Shown one piece after another: positions 1 to 6,657 of a stretch of 22,526 nucleotides of DNA (its first letter is position 1; each line of letters opens with the position of its first letter). A program made the translations under genes and the position numbers. The notes below the pieces were generated by a model. The model was given only the letters and a program-made list of their open reading frames with translations. It made no database searches and had not been told where the DNA came from. This DNA is from a virus: positions 1 through 22,526 of IMG/VR virus record IMGVR_UViG_3300005529_000104, one strand, 5' to 3'.

Positions 1-1
1 C

Positions 2-106
2 ATGGAGATGCTGATCGTCAATCCTGCCGCCTCTCAGATGTTTTTCGACGCGTCCATCGGGCAGGAGTTTGATTTGCTCATCGCGCCCGTAGGCGAGGCA
101 CACTAA
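2..106 (+). CDS. C-terminal end of an unknown protein (5' partial)
   Basis: An open frame runs from the window edge to the TAA at 104-106 and gives 34 residues beginning MEMLIVNP. The ATG at 2-4 may be internal, because the true start could lie outside the window and no ribosome binding site can be seen. The visible part mixes short hydrophobic stretches (MLIV, FDLLIAPV) and ends in GEAH. I recognise no family. It is followed by a 97-base gap with a hairpin before the next gene. Confidence 0.45.
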   Translation: MEMLIVNPAASQMFFDASIGQEFDLLIAPVGEAH

Positions 107-142
107 CACGGCTCCTGCTCGCTTTCGTTCTCCTTGTCACGT

Positions 143-190
143 CGAGGACCAGGGTACGCTGCCGGGGGCGTGCGTGATCCTGGTGCCTCG
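143..190 (+). repeat. Imperfect inverted repeat (possible RNA hairpin) before the first complete gene
   Basis: CGAGGACCAGG at 143-153 pairs with CCTGGTGCCTCG at 179-190, apart from one bulged G, and ACGC at 156-159 can add pairs with a GCGT further in. The element fills the centre of the only gap near the left edge. It ends directly before the GGGAGGTGATGG ribosome binding site of the gene at 204. There is no T run, so it is not a typical intrinsic terminator. It could be an mRNA-processing or stability element, or chance in GC-rich DNA. Confidence 0.35.
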
Positions 191-203
191 CGGGAGGTGA
201 TGG

Positions 204-392
204 ATGGCAATCGACACACACGCCTATAAGCACGCGCTCTATCCGCTGGGCACGCCGCCACATTTGAGCGATGAGGATATCGCGATGCAGCTCGACAAGA
301 GCGCAAAGCATAGCCGGGCCGCGCACAAAGCACAGGAACGCCGGCGGCAGAGATTAGCAGAAAAACAGAACGCACAGGAGAAGCAGGCATGA
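204..392 (+). CDS. Small highly charged hypothetical protein
   Basis: This 62-residue protein has a strong ribosome binding site (GGGAGGTGATGG) just before ATG 204. The second half, from about residue 28, is a Lys/Arg/Glu/Gln/Ala-rich predicted helix (for example KAQERRRQRLAEKQNAQEKQ) that could form a coiled coil or bind nucleic acid. There is no membrane segment or known motif. Its stop overlaps the start of the next gene (ATGA), so the two are probably translated together. Small charged proteins upstream of terminases are common in phages and mostly of unknown role. The reading frame is likely real; function unknown. Confidence 0.6.
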   Translation: MAIDTHAYKHALYPLGTPPHLSDEDIAMQLDKSAKHSRAAHKAQERRRQRLAEKQNAQEKQA

Positions 393-502
393 TCGTTTTA
401 CTCATTCTCGGCGGTATCGTCGTCCTGAGCCTGATCTGGCTCGCCTGGATGTCTCATGCACTCAAGCACGCGCCCCGGCCACCGGAAGGAGAAATGTGGT
501 AA
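389..502 (+). CDS. Single-helix membrane mini-protein (37 aa)
   Basis: ATG 389 overlaps the previous stop (ATGA), and TAA at 500-502 is followed directly by the ATG of the next gene. Residues 2 to about 21 form a hydrophobic helix (start MIVLLILGGIVVLSLIW), followed by a short tail with HALKHAPRPPEGEMW. This is a one-pass membrane peptide with a basic and proline-containing end. Together with the next gene it forms a pair of tiny membrane proteins. Possible roles are a holin-like or superinfection-related membrane peptide, but nothing in the sequence decides this. Confidence 0.5.
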   Translation: MIVLLILGGIVVLSLIWLAWMSHALKHAPRPPEGEMW

Positions 503-652
503 ATGATCGCATACATCTTTGCCTGGATCGCCCACAACTGGCCGACCTTGCTCATCTGGATGACGGTCGCCGCCGCGCTCACGTGCTGCGTGGTTGGTGG
601 CTATCTTACCTGGCGCGAGTGGCGTTTGCGAGAAGTGGAGGCCAGCGAGTGA
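503..652 (+). CDS. Single-helix membrane mini-protein (49 aa)
   Basis: ATG 503 follows the previous TAA with no gap, and translation ends at TGA 650-652. The 49 residues include a Trp-containing hydrophobic stretch, roughly residues 4-35 (IAYIFAW at the start, then WMTVAAALTCCVVGGYL). A charged tail follows (TWREWRLREVEASE). Two adjacent Cys sit within the helix. The pattern suggests one membrane span with the charged tail in the cytoplasm. The tight spacing to the neighbouring 37-residue membrane peptide suggests a functional pair. The function is unknown. Confidence 0.5.
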   Translation: MIAYIFAWIAHNWPTLLIWMTVAAALTCCVVGGYLTWREWRLREVEASE

Positions 653-921
653 GCGAGCACGATGAGATGAGTGGAATTCCTGATATCCATGAGGAGTCCT
701 ACGCAGCCATACGGAAAAGCATTTCGGTCCATAATGCGCTGTACGAACATCTCTCGGGCGAGGTCCGTGACTTGTTGCCAGAATCCCATGCTCAGGATAT
801 CGAAGATGCGCTCAACATGACCTGCGTGGCGTTCAACAATCCGCCGTTGGAAACGTTCCTGCTCATCCATGAGTTTCTGCGCAATGTTACCAGTATCACA
901 AGCCGGCGGAATGGAGGGTGA
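649..921 (+). CDS. Hypothetical acidic protein (90 aa)
   Basis: I chose the GTG at 649 because it overlaps the previous stop as GTGA, a junction type used repeatedly in this window. An upstream ATG at 496 in the same frame would run through the membrane peptide gene and is less likely; ATG 667 is another option. The 90-residue protein is acidic and mostly helical in appearance (SYAAIRKSISVHNALYEHLS, then IHEFLRNVTS). There is no membrane segment or known motif. Its first residues (SEHDEMSGIP) resemble an internal segment of the next gene (MSEHETTSE and SGIP). Function unknown. Confidence 0.55.
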   Translation: MSEHDEMSGIPDIHEESYAAIRKSISVHNALYEHLSGEVRDLLPESHAQDIEDALNMTCVAFNNPPLETFLLIHEFLRNVTSITSRRNGG

Positions 922-925
922 GCAA

Positions 926-1510
926 GTGACTGATGCTCGCAACGCCTATCCGCGCCTTTGCTGGGGGTGCCTGGGGATAATTGAGGACTGTACCCATGAT
1001 CGTGCCCTGCTGACGTATGGCGGCTATTGTACCGATTGCTTTATGAGCGCAGATGGTGAGAAGTCAGGGTTGCGCGAGGCCCTCTGCGGGATGACAGAGC
1101 GCATGAACAATGTGTTCGAACGAGAGAACCTGCTGCAAGGCATTCGCCTCTGGGATGCGCAGGATGCTGACAAGAAAGAGGAACACATGAGTGAGCACGA
1201 GACCACCAGCGAGTTGCTGCATGCGAGCGGCATTCCACAGGCGGACGAGCCGTCTAATCGCGGCATTGCCGGTCACTTCTTCATCGGCGAGATACCGGAG
1301 CCACGCCCGCCGTCGCCGTCAGAGTTGGTGCATCCACCATACTACCCGTGGGCCAGCGAGCAGCAGTTGCGTCACTTCGTGGAGCGATGCGTGCGCGAGG
1401 CGCTGGATGATCTGGCCGTCGAGATGCGCACGCATGCGGCCCTGAGACCGTCAAGGCTGGCAGGCGGGATCGATGAGCAAACCACCGCGCCCACAGAGCG
1501 GAGGGAGTGA
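926..1510 (+). CDS. Hypothetical protein with an N-terminal Cys-pair (zinc-ribbon-like) domain
   Basis: GTG 926 is preferred because GGAGG lies 8 bases upstream; ATG 911 in the same frame is the alternative. From GTG 926 the protein has 194 residues. The N-terminal region carries Cys 12, 15, 22, 35 and 38 (CWGC ... CTDCF), a spacing typical of a small zinc-binding fold. Residues about 88 onward are acidic and proline-rich, followed by a helical segment (WASEQQLRHFVERCVREALD) and a charged tail. An internal ATG at 1187 with AAGAGGA upstream could start a 107-residue product. The protein sits just before the terminase, where DNA-binding accessory proteins are common, but no function can be assigned. 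Confidence 0.55.
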   Translation: MTDARNAYPRLCWGCLGIIEDCTHDRALLTYGGYCTDCFMSADGEKSGLREALCGMTERMNNVFERENLLQGIRLWDAQDADKKEEHMSEHETTSELLHASGIPQADEPSNRGIAGHFFIGEIPEPRPPSPSELVHPPYYPWASEQQLRHFVERCVREALDDLAVEMRTHAALRPSRLAGGIDEQTTAPTERRE

Positions 1511-1511
1511 G

Positions 1512-2018
1512 ATGCCCCGCGTCTGTACAATTTGCTATCACCCTGAGCGTATTGCCATAGAGGCGGAAATCATCGCAAGAACGCCGTTACGAAACATAGC
1601 GGAACGCTTTTCGATTGGGTATGTTTCGGTTCAACGGCATGCAACCAACCATCTTGTACAGGCAATAAAGGAAGTTCGACAAGAGCAGGCCATACAATCG
1701 GGTTCTCACGCTCTCGATCGTATGGCTAAAGGCGAAAAGATTGTCGATGAAATCGTCGTGTACTCGTGGGGCGGCGAAACAGGCAAAGAGGCAAAGATGC
1801 CAGAGTTAGCGCTCAAAGCGCTGGCAGAGCAACGTCGTCAGGTAGAACTGCGGGCGAAGATAGAGGGTGAGTTGGATGAGCGCTCTCTCACCATTACGGC
1901 AATTCCTGAGTGGAGAGAATTGCGCACGTTGCTCTTAGAGGCACTGGCGCTGCATCCACAGGCAAAGATGGCCGTGATTCGGGCACTGGAGGCATACGAT
2001 CATGAACAAAGCGCCTAG
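1512..2018 (+). CDS. Putative terminase small subunit / helix-turn-helix DNA-binding protein
   Basis: ATG 1512 has GGAGGGAGTGAG directly upstream and gives 168 residues; an earlier in-frame ATG at 1473 overlaps the previous gene more deeply and is less likely. The N-terminus has CTICYHPER (Cys 5, Cys 8, His 10). A predicted helix-turn-helix follows at about 24-48 (RTPLRNIAERFSIGYVSVQR, then HATNHL). The rest is helical and charged. Small terminase subunits bind the packaging site of the phage DNA with such a motif and pass it to the large subunit. The position immediately before the large terminase supports this role. The CxxC...H start is less usual for the family, so a regulatory DNA-binding protein is the alternative. 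Confidence 0.65.
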   Translation: MPRVCTICYHPERIAIEAEIIARTPLRNIAERFSIGYVSVQRHATNHLVQAIKEVRQEQAIQSGSHALDRMAKGEKIVDEIVVYSWGGETGKEAKMPELALKALAEQRRQVELRAKIEGELDERSLTITAIPEWRELRTLLLEALALHPQAKMAVIRALEAYDHEQSA

Positions 2019-2820
2019 CCTGATCGAAGACTTCCATTTAGCGATTGACCCGGCCCACTTCTCGCGCAAGGTGGGACTTCCGCCCGATGATTGGCAAGCG
2101 CGACTCCTGCAATCCAACGCGAAGAAAATTCTGCTCAATTGTAGCCGGCAATCTGGCAAGACCACGACCATCGGCACACTGGAGGCCCATGCGGCCATCT
2201 ATCATGACGGTATCCAGATTATCAATGTTGCGCCCGGACTGCGTCAGAGCCGGGAACTCTTCCGCAAGGTCATGACGGCCTATCGGATCGCTGGGAAGCC
2301 TATCCGCGCCCGCGTGGAGAACAAGCTGGAGTTGGAGTTGGTCAACGATTCGCGAGTTGTGGCATTGCCCGGGAGCGAGGGCACCATTCGCGGGTTCTCG
2401 GGGATTGACTGGCTCATCTTCGAGGAGGCATCTCGTATCCCCGATGCCCTGTATCATTCCGTGCGACCAATGATCGCCACCCGTCCCGATGCGCGCATCA
2501 TCATTCCCTCGACGCCTTTTGGCTCACGCGGCTTCTTCTATGAACAATGGCTGGAAATCGTCGGAAAGAAACTCAACAAGGCATTCGGGGATATCATCGG
2601 GAAGACCTCGATGGACGATTGGGAGTATTTTGAGGTGCGAGCTGAAGACTGTCCACGCATTTCCCAGGAGTTTTTAGAGGAAGAGCAGGCAAGCATGGGA
2701 GACTGGTGGTATCAGCAGGAGTACGGTTGCAAGTTTCAGGATGCGCAAGGGGCTGCGTTTCGCTCAGAGGATATCGCACGCATCGTGAGCCAGGGGGTGA
2801 GCTCGTGGCAATTCTCGTAG
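2002..2820 (+). CDS. terL: Terminase large subunit, ATPase half
   Basis: This is the motor that drives DNA into the procapsid using ATP. The 272-residue frame contains a Walker A at 47-55 (CSRQSGKTT), a Walker B-like stretch at 137-142 (WLIFEE) and a coupling motif at 167-174 (IIPSTPFG). It ends soon after the usual ATPase-domain end (WWYQQEYGCKF at 236-245). The normal acidic D-E pair of Walker B is E-E here. The nuclease domain expected on the same chain lies in the next frame (-1), starting within the last bases of this gene. The final residues, SSWQFS, look like frame run-on. The gene is either a true split, a frameshifted fusion or a sequence error at G5 (2793-2797). It overlaps the end of the small-subunit gene by 17 bases. 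Confidence 0.9.
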   Translation: MNKAPSLIEDFHLAIDPAHFSRKVGLPPDDWQARLLQSNAKKILLNCSRQSGKTTTIGTLEAHAAIYHDGIQIINVAPGLRQSRELFRKVMTAYRIAGKPIRARVENKLELELVNDSRVVALPGSEGTIRGFSGIDWLIFEEASRIPDALYHSVRPMIATRPDARIIIPSTPFGSRGFFYEQWLEIVGKKLNKAFGDIIGKTSMDDWEYFEVRAEDCPRISQEFLEEEQASMGDWWYQQEYGCKFQDAQGAAFRSEDIARIVSQGVSSWQFS

Positions 2821-3563
2821 AGCAACTCAACCCGGTCTCCGTGGGGATCGACGTAGGACAGGTGACGGACCCCACGGCACTCTGCATCACCGAGTGCATC
2901 CGGCGCGACACGGGCAGAATTCGCTATGCTAGAGAGCAGGAGATGGCGCGATACAGCCCGAAAGGTGAATGGATTCCTTCGAAAGGGGCTGATCCTGTAT
3001 TTGTTACCGACTATACCGTGCGTCACATTGAACGTTTGTCACTCGGGATGAGTTATCCCGATCAAGCTGCCTACCTTGCCGATGTTCTCTGCAATCCGTT
3101 GCTCAGGCAACGTCGTGTTACCGTGCGCATTGATGTGACCGGTGTGGGAAGACCGGTCTATGAGAGTTTGCTCGGAGAGTTCAATATTCGCAAGTACGGT
3201 CGGTACCGGCCGAACGGCACCTTTCAGCCGCCACGAGAGATGTGTGAGGCGTACTTCCTTCCCATCACATTTGTGCATGGCGAGACCTATAACCGGCGTA
3301 CGGGATCGCTCGGGAAGTCGTTCCTGGTGAGCAAACTGCAATCTCTCCTGCAATCAGGGCGTGTTCACGCTCCCGACACGCCAGAGGTCCGTGCAACACT
3401 CGATGAGATGCGGGTGTATGAGCGAAGGATGAGCCAGGACGGCGTGGATCAGTACGGCGCATTCAAAAAAGGCACACATGATGATCTCGCGACCGCGCTC
3501 GGGCTCTCGTGCCTGGAGGACCCGTTTTTAGAGAAAGCGCGCACCGGCGCGCGCGTGTATTGA
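2805..3563 (+). CDS. terL: Terminase large subunit, nuclease half (RNase H-like)
   Basis: This 252-residue product cuts concatemeric phage DNA at the start and end of packaging. Acidic residues typical of the RNase H-like terminase nuclease are visible: Asp 16 in VGIDVGQVTDPTA, Asp 110 in VRIDVTGVG and Asp 226/227 in GTHDDLATAL. GTG 2805 is the likely start if the gene is separate, with GGGGGTGA 4 bases upstream acting as ribosome binding site. The frame is open back to 2706, so a -1 shift from the ATPase frame at the G5 run would make a single chain of about 520 residues, a normal length for the family. The start is uncertain; the domain assignment is strong. Confidence 0.85.
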   Translation: MAILVEQLNPVSVGIDVGQVTDPTALCITECIRRDTGRIRYAREQEMARYSPKGEWIPSKGADPVFVTDYTVRHIERLSLGMSYPDQAAYLADVLCNPLLRQRRVTVRIDVTGVGRPVYESLLGEFNIRKYGRYRPNGTFQPPREMCEAYFLPITFVHGETYNRRTGSLGKSFLVSKLQSLLQSGRVHAPDTPEVRATLDEMRVYERRMSQDGVDQYGAFKKGTHDDLATALGLSCLEDPFLEKARTGARVY

Positions 3564-3573
3564 GGATAAACCG

Positions 3574-3816
3574 ATGGAGATGTCGCAGGATACAGCGGCC
3601 ATGTTGCCGTCAGGAGACTTTGAAAAGCTCGACAAGCACGAACGCGAAGAGTTTCATGCCTTGCAAGAGCGCATGGCGAACTACTTAATCCAGGCCAGCA
3701 ACCACTTTCAGGTGCAATTCCCGCATTTGCACATCGAGTGGAAGTTCCAGGCGGAAGTGTACCAGAGCCCGCAAGCCAGGCCATCGACCGTGCGCTACTC
3801 TGGCCGAGTGTATTAA
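3574..3816 (+). CDS. Small hypothetical protein between terminase and portal
   Basis: An 80-residue protein with GAGGATAAACCG before its ATG, 10 bases after the nuclease stop. The first half is helical and charged (EKLDKHEREEFHALQERMAN). The second half has aromatic and His-rich stretches (FQVQFPHLHIEWKFQAEVYQ). No Cys, membrane segment or known motif is present. It ends nine bases before the portal start and shares the AAGGAGG region. The position suggests a packaging or portal-associated accessory protein, but this is inference. Confidence 0.6.
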   Translation: MEMSQDTAAMLPSGDFEKLDKHEREEFHALQERMANYLIQASNHFQVQFPHLHIEWKFQAEVYQSPQARPSTVRYSGRVY

Positions 3817-3825
3817 GGAGGAATC

Positions 3826-5301
3826 ATGATGCAGACGCCCACGCAGACGCCCACGGACGCACCGCCACAGCCTCGCTACACCGTCACCGACAAGGACAAA
3901 GCGAGGCAGGAGCAGATACGCCTTGCCTGGAAAGCGTACAATGGCGAGTTTGATAAGCCACTCGAAAAGATGCCCGATCAGCCTGATGATAATGTGATCG
4001 AAAATCAGTGCGCAGGTGTCGTCGATGGTGGGTCCAACTTCCTCTTCGGGCTCGAACTCGAAATCACCGTCGAGGAAGACGCGCCGCTAGGTGCGCAAGA
4101 CTTTCTGAACACAACCTGGGGACGCAAAGAGCGGCGTATCCCGCTGCTCCAGGACCTCGCCATAAATGGCGCGATTGCGGGGACGGCGTTCTTACGCATC
4201 GTGCCGGCGAAACGAGGGAAGCAATTCCGGCTCATCACGGTTGACCCTGCGATCGTGAGCGTGCAAACAGCGCCGCAGGATTGTGAGACGGTGCTGCTCT
4301 ATCACCTGGAGTACTGCGAGAAGCAGGAAATCAATGGCAACGAGCAAAACGTCTACTACTGCGAAGAAATGGCCCTCAACGATCCCGATGACGACGAGGC
4401 CGATCATGGTGATAATGAGATGGCGGATATCGATGCATCCTGGACCATCGGGCACTGGACGCGCGTGGGCGACCGGGGCGCATGGACGCCGGCCGGGGAC
4501 CCGATTGTGTGGCCGCATCCGTTTGCACCGCTCTTTTCCTGCAAGAACTTGCCACGTCCGAACAGCTTCTGGGGCAAGCCGGACATCACGCCGGATATTG
4601 TCGGGCTCAACAATGCGCTCAACCTCAACGAGAGCGACATTAACCGCCTGGGCAAGATTAACGGCGGCCCGATTATCACCGCTGTTGGCGTTGGTGACTC
4701 GCGAATTGACCACAAACCAGGGCAAATCACGGTGCTACCAACATTGGAAAGCAAGTTGGAGGCATTGCACATTGCCGGTGACATCACCAGCATGCGGGCG
4801 TTCAGCGAGGACCTGCGCAGTAGCATCGATGAGATAGCCGCGTTCCCAGGCGTCGCGACCGGGCGGCTCACTGCACAACCGCGTGGAGATATGAGCGGCG
4901 TAGCCATCGAACTCTTGTTCATGCCAGCACTCAAAAAAACGCAGGGGAAGCAGTGCCGGTATGGCGAATTGATTCTCGATGTGAGCCAGGCGCTGCTCAT
5001 CCTTAACGGCATGAGCGGCGATATCGATATCACGCTTAACTGGTCTAATCCGCTCCCGCATGACGATCTGCCAGCAGTGCAGGGCGCGGTCGCGAAGATG
5101 GGCATCGGCATCAGTAAGGCGACGCTGATGCGCGAGTTGGGCTATGACCCGGACGAGGAGGCCGACTTGAACGCAGCAGAGGACCAGAGAACCGTGACCA
5201 TGTTCAGTCGCGGGCAAGGCATGCCGCCTCCACCTCCACACCCAGCACCACCGGGACAGGAACAGCAACCGACACAGCAGCAGGGGGGTGAACAGCAGTG
5301 A
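3826..5301 (+). CDS. Portal protein (SPP1 gp6-like family)
   Basis: The portal forms the dodecameric ring at one head vertex through which DNA enters and leaves, and it docks the terminase. The 491-residue length fits the family. The N-terminal part has the typical early segments (VIENQCAGVVDGGSNFLFG, then ITVEEDA). A central wing region follows (LLQDLAINGAIAGTAFLRI), then the long-helix region near 265-345 (NNALNLNESDINRLGKINGG and RSSIDEIAAFPGVATGRL). The C-terminal tail from about 465 is Pro/Gln-rich and probably disordered. A strong AAGGAGG precedes ATG 3826; ATG 3829 is equally possible. The order terminase, portal, gpF-like protein supports the call. Confidence 0.88.
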   Translation: MMQTPTQTPTDAPPQPRYTVTDKDKARQEQIRLAWKAYNGEFDKPLEKMPDQPDDNVIENQCAGVVDGGSNFLFGLELEITVEEDAPLGAQDFLNTTWGRKERRIPLLQDLAINGAIAGTAFLRIVPAKRGKQFRLITVDPAIVSVQTAPQDCETVLLYHLEYCEKQEINGNEQNVYYCEEMALNDPDDDEADHGDNEMADIDASWTIGHWTRVGDRGAWTPAGDPIVWPHPFAPLFSCKNLPRPNSFWGKPDITPDIVGLNNALNLNESDINRLGKINGGPIITAVGVGDSRIDHKPGQITVLPTLESKLEALHIAGDITSMRAFSEDLRSSIDEIAAFPGVATGRLTAQPRGDMSGVAIELLFMPALKKTQGKQCRYGELILDVSQALLILNGMSGDIDITLNWSNPLPHDDLPAVQGAVAKMGIGISKATLMRELGYDPDEEADLNAAEDQRTVTMFSRGQGMPPPPPHPAPPGQEQQPTQQQGGEQQ

Positions 5302-5495
5302 GCGAGGATCAAGCCAAATGGCAGCCAGTGATGCTCGTCAAACAAAGGCGGCTCGAATGCGCTTGTGGAATACTTGCCATCTTTGTGTGCCTGGAAGAGG
5401 TTATTGACTACGATGGTGACACGCTCTTCGACTATACCGCATGGTGCCAGGACTGCTTCAGTAAGGCGCAACAGGAGCAGGAGGAAATGCAGTGA
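5298..5495 (+). CDS. Small Cys-pair protein (putative zinc ribbon)
   Basis: GTG 5298 overlaps the portal stop (GTGA). The 65-residue protein has Cys at 21, 23, 30, 50 and 53, as RLECACGI near the N-terminal third and AWCQDCFSKA near the C-terminus. It ends in a Gln/Glu-rich tail. The pattern RLxC, then CxDCF at the end, resembles the first 40 residues of the protein at 926-1510 and may reflect a shared small zinc-binding fold. It lies between the portal and head morphogenesis genes and is coupled to both by 4-base overlaps. Its function is unknown; assembly chaperoning or transcription control are possible but unsupported. Confidence 0.55.
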   Translation: MSEDQAKWQPVMLVKQRRLECACGILAIFVCLEEVIDYDGDTLFDYTAWCQDCFSKAQQEQEEMQ

Positions 5496-6538
5496 AAGGC
5501 CGTCACCAGAAAGCCATCCTGCACTATCGCCGGCAACTGGCCGCCCGCGAGAAGCAAGCCGTTGCTCAACTCGAAGCGGCGTATGCACACGTGCTCACAA
5601 CGCTCCAGCCTGCACTCGACCACCTGTACAAGCAGATGAGCGACATCCTTAATCGCGGTGGGATCGTCTCACCGCACTTCCTCTATGAGGCGAACCGACT
5701 TGAAACCATTAAACACCTGATCTCGCAGTCCATCGACCACTTTGGCGCGCTTTCTCGTGTGGAGACGGCACAGGTCCAACAGTTCGCGGCGCACCTCGGG
5801 CAGGAGTCGGCGCAACAGATGATGCAGGCAACCGTACCTCAAGGCGTGCATTGGACATTCGGTATTCCGTCGCCCGCTGCCATCGCGAACATCGTCGGAG
5901 CTACGCAGGCAGGCACGCCGCTCTCTGACCTGTTCAACGGTTTCGGGCGAGAAGCGGCAGACCTCGCAGGCAAGGCGCTCATACGCGGCGTGACGCTTGG
6001 CATCAATCCGCGCCAGATCGCCAGAGATGTGATGCAGGAGTTGGGGACATCGCGGGCACGGGCGCTCACCATTGCGCGCACGGAGATGATACGCAGCTAC
6101 CGGGACATGCAGATAGAGAACTTTCGCGCGAATGACGACGTGGTGAACGGTTGGACCTGGGTATGCTCGCTCTCAAAAAGCTCATGTGCTGCTTGCGTTG
6201 CGATGCATGGCACGCATCATGATTTGAGCGAGACATTAGACGAGCACGCAAACGGGGCGTGCAGTATGGCACCCGATACGAAGTCGTGGGCGGATATTCT
6301 CGGTCCTCTTGGCATCGACACGAGCGGAATCGAGGACACGGGTAGTGATATCCAGAGCGGCGTCTCCTGGTTCGATGAGCAGGACGAGGCGACGCAGCGC
6401 GCCATCCTGGGACCGGGCAAGTTCGCGGCATGGAAAGATGGGCAGTTCTCGCTCGCTGACGTGGTGGGCTATGACGAGGATGAGGATTGGGGCACAAGTA
6501 TCAAAGAAAAATCGTTGAAAGCACTGGTGAACGCATGA
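5492..6538 (+). CDS. Phage head morphogenesis protein (Mu gpF / SPP1 gp7-like)
   Basis: The 348-residue protein starts at GTG 5492 in a GTGA overlap. Its N-terminal half is helical (residues 1-75). The C-terminal part has the family signature ARTEM at about 191-195 (TIARTEMIRSYRDMQ), then a Trp-containing strand (NGWTWVCSL) and a Cys/His cluster (CAACVAMHGTHHDLSE, then HANGAC). Proteins of this family bind the portal and take part in early head assembly; in SPP1 the homologue is a minor head protein ejected with DNA. The genetic position right after the portal is typical. The C-terminal 80 residues beyond the Cys cluster (GPGKFAAWKDGQFSLADVVG) are also typical of the family. Confidence 0.85.
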   Translation: MKGRHQKAILHYRRQLAAREKQAVAQLEAAYAHVLTTLQPALDHLYKQMSDILNRGGIVSPHFLYEANRLETIKHLISQSIDHFGALSRVETAQVQQFAAHLGQESAQQMMQATVPQGVHWTFGIPSPAAIANIVGATQAGTPLSDLFNGFGREAADLAGKALIRGVTLGINPRQIARDVMQELGTSRARALTIARTEMIRSYRDMQIENFRANDDVVNGWTWVCSLSKSSCAACVAMHGTHHDLSETLDEHANGACSMAPDTKSWADILGPLGIDTSGIEDTGSDIQSGVSWFDEQDEATQRAILGPGKFAAWKDGQFSLADVVGYDEDEDWGTSIKEKSLKALVNA

Positions 6539-6657
6539 AAACCCTACTTCAGCCGACTTTTATCATCCTGCTCTTTGTCTTGGTGCGCGCGGGCGATTTC
6601 GCCATTAGCGCGGCCATCGCAAGGATACCGTACGCGCAATCGCGTATGGCATCGTAG
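6535..6657 (+). CDS. Short membrane peptide, probably a frame-broken two-helix protein
   Basis: ATG 6535 overlaps the previous stop (ATGA) and the frame stops at TAG 6655-6657 after 40 residues. Residues about 4-28 make a membrane helix (TFIILLFVLV, then AGDFAISAAIA). The C-terminal residues RIPYAQSRMAS look unlike a natural end. In the -1 frame, from about 6609 to TAA 6702-6704, a second clear membrane helix is encoded (AYGIVAVLALIAVIILLFGL). Joining the two near 6620 would give a two-helix protein of about 57 residues. This may be a recent indel, an assembly error or a programmed shift. A holin-like size is noted but not proof. Confidence 0.45.
   Translation: MKTLLQPTFIILLFVLVRAGDFAISAAIARIPYAQSRMAS

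Noticed and set aside
496-648. Upstream extension of the gene at 649 to ATG 496
   Set aside because: This stretch overlaps the membrane peptide gene at 503 almost fully and is in another frame; the GTGA junction at 649 is a better start.
2706-2804. N-terminal extension of the nuclease from 2706 as its own protein start
   Set aside because: The residues coded (VSAGVRLQVSGCARGCVSLRG) overlap the conserved end of the ATPase in the other frame and look like run-on; GTG 2805 or a frameshift join explains the gene better.
4404-5111. Reverse-strand open frame of 235 residues
   Set aside because: Antisense to the portal gene; Ser/Leu/Pro-rich product with no recognisable motif.
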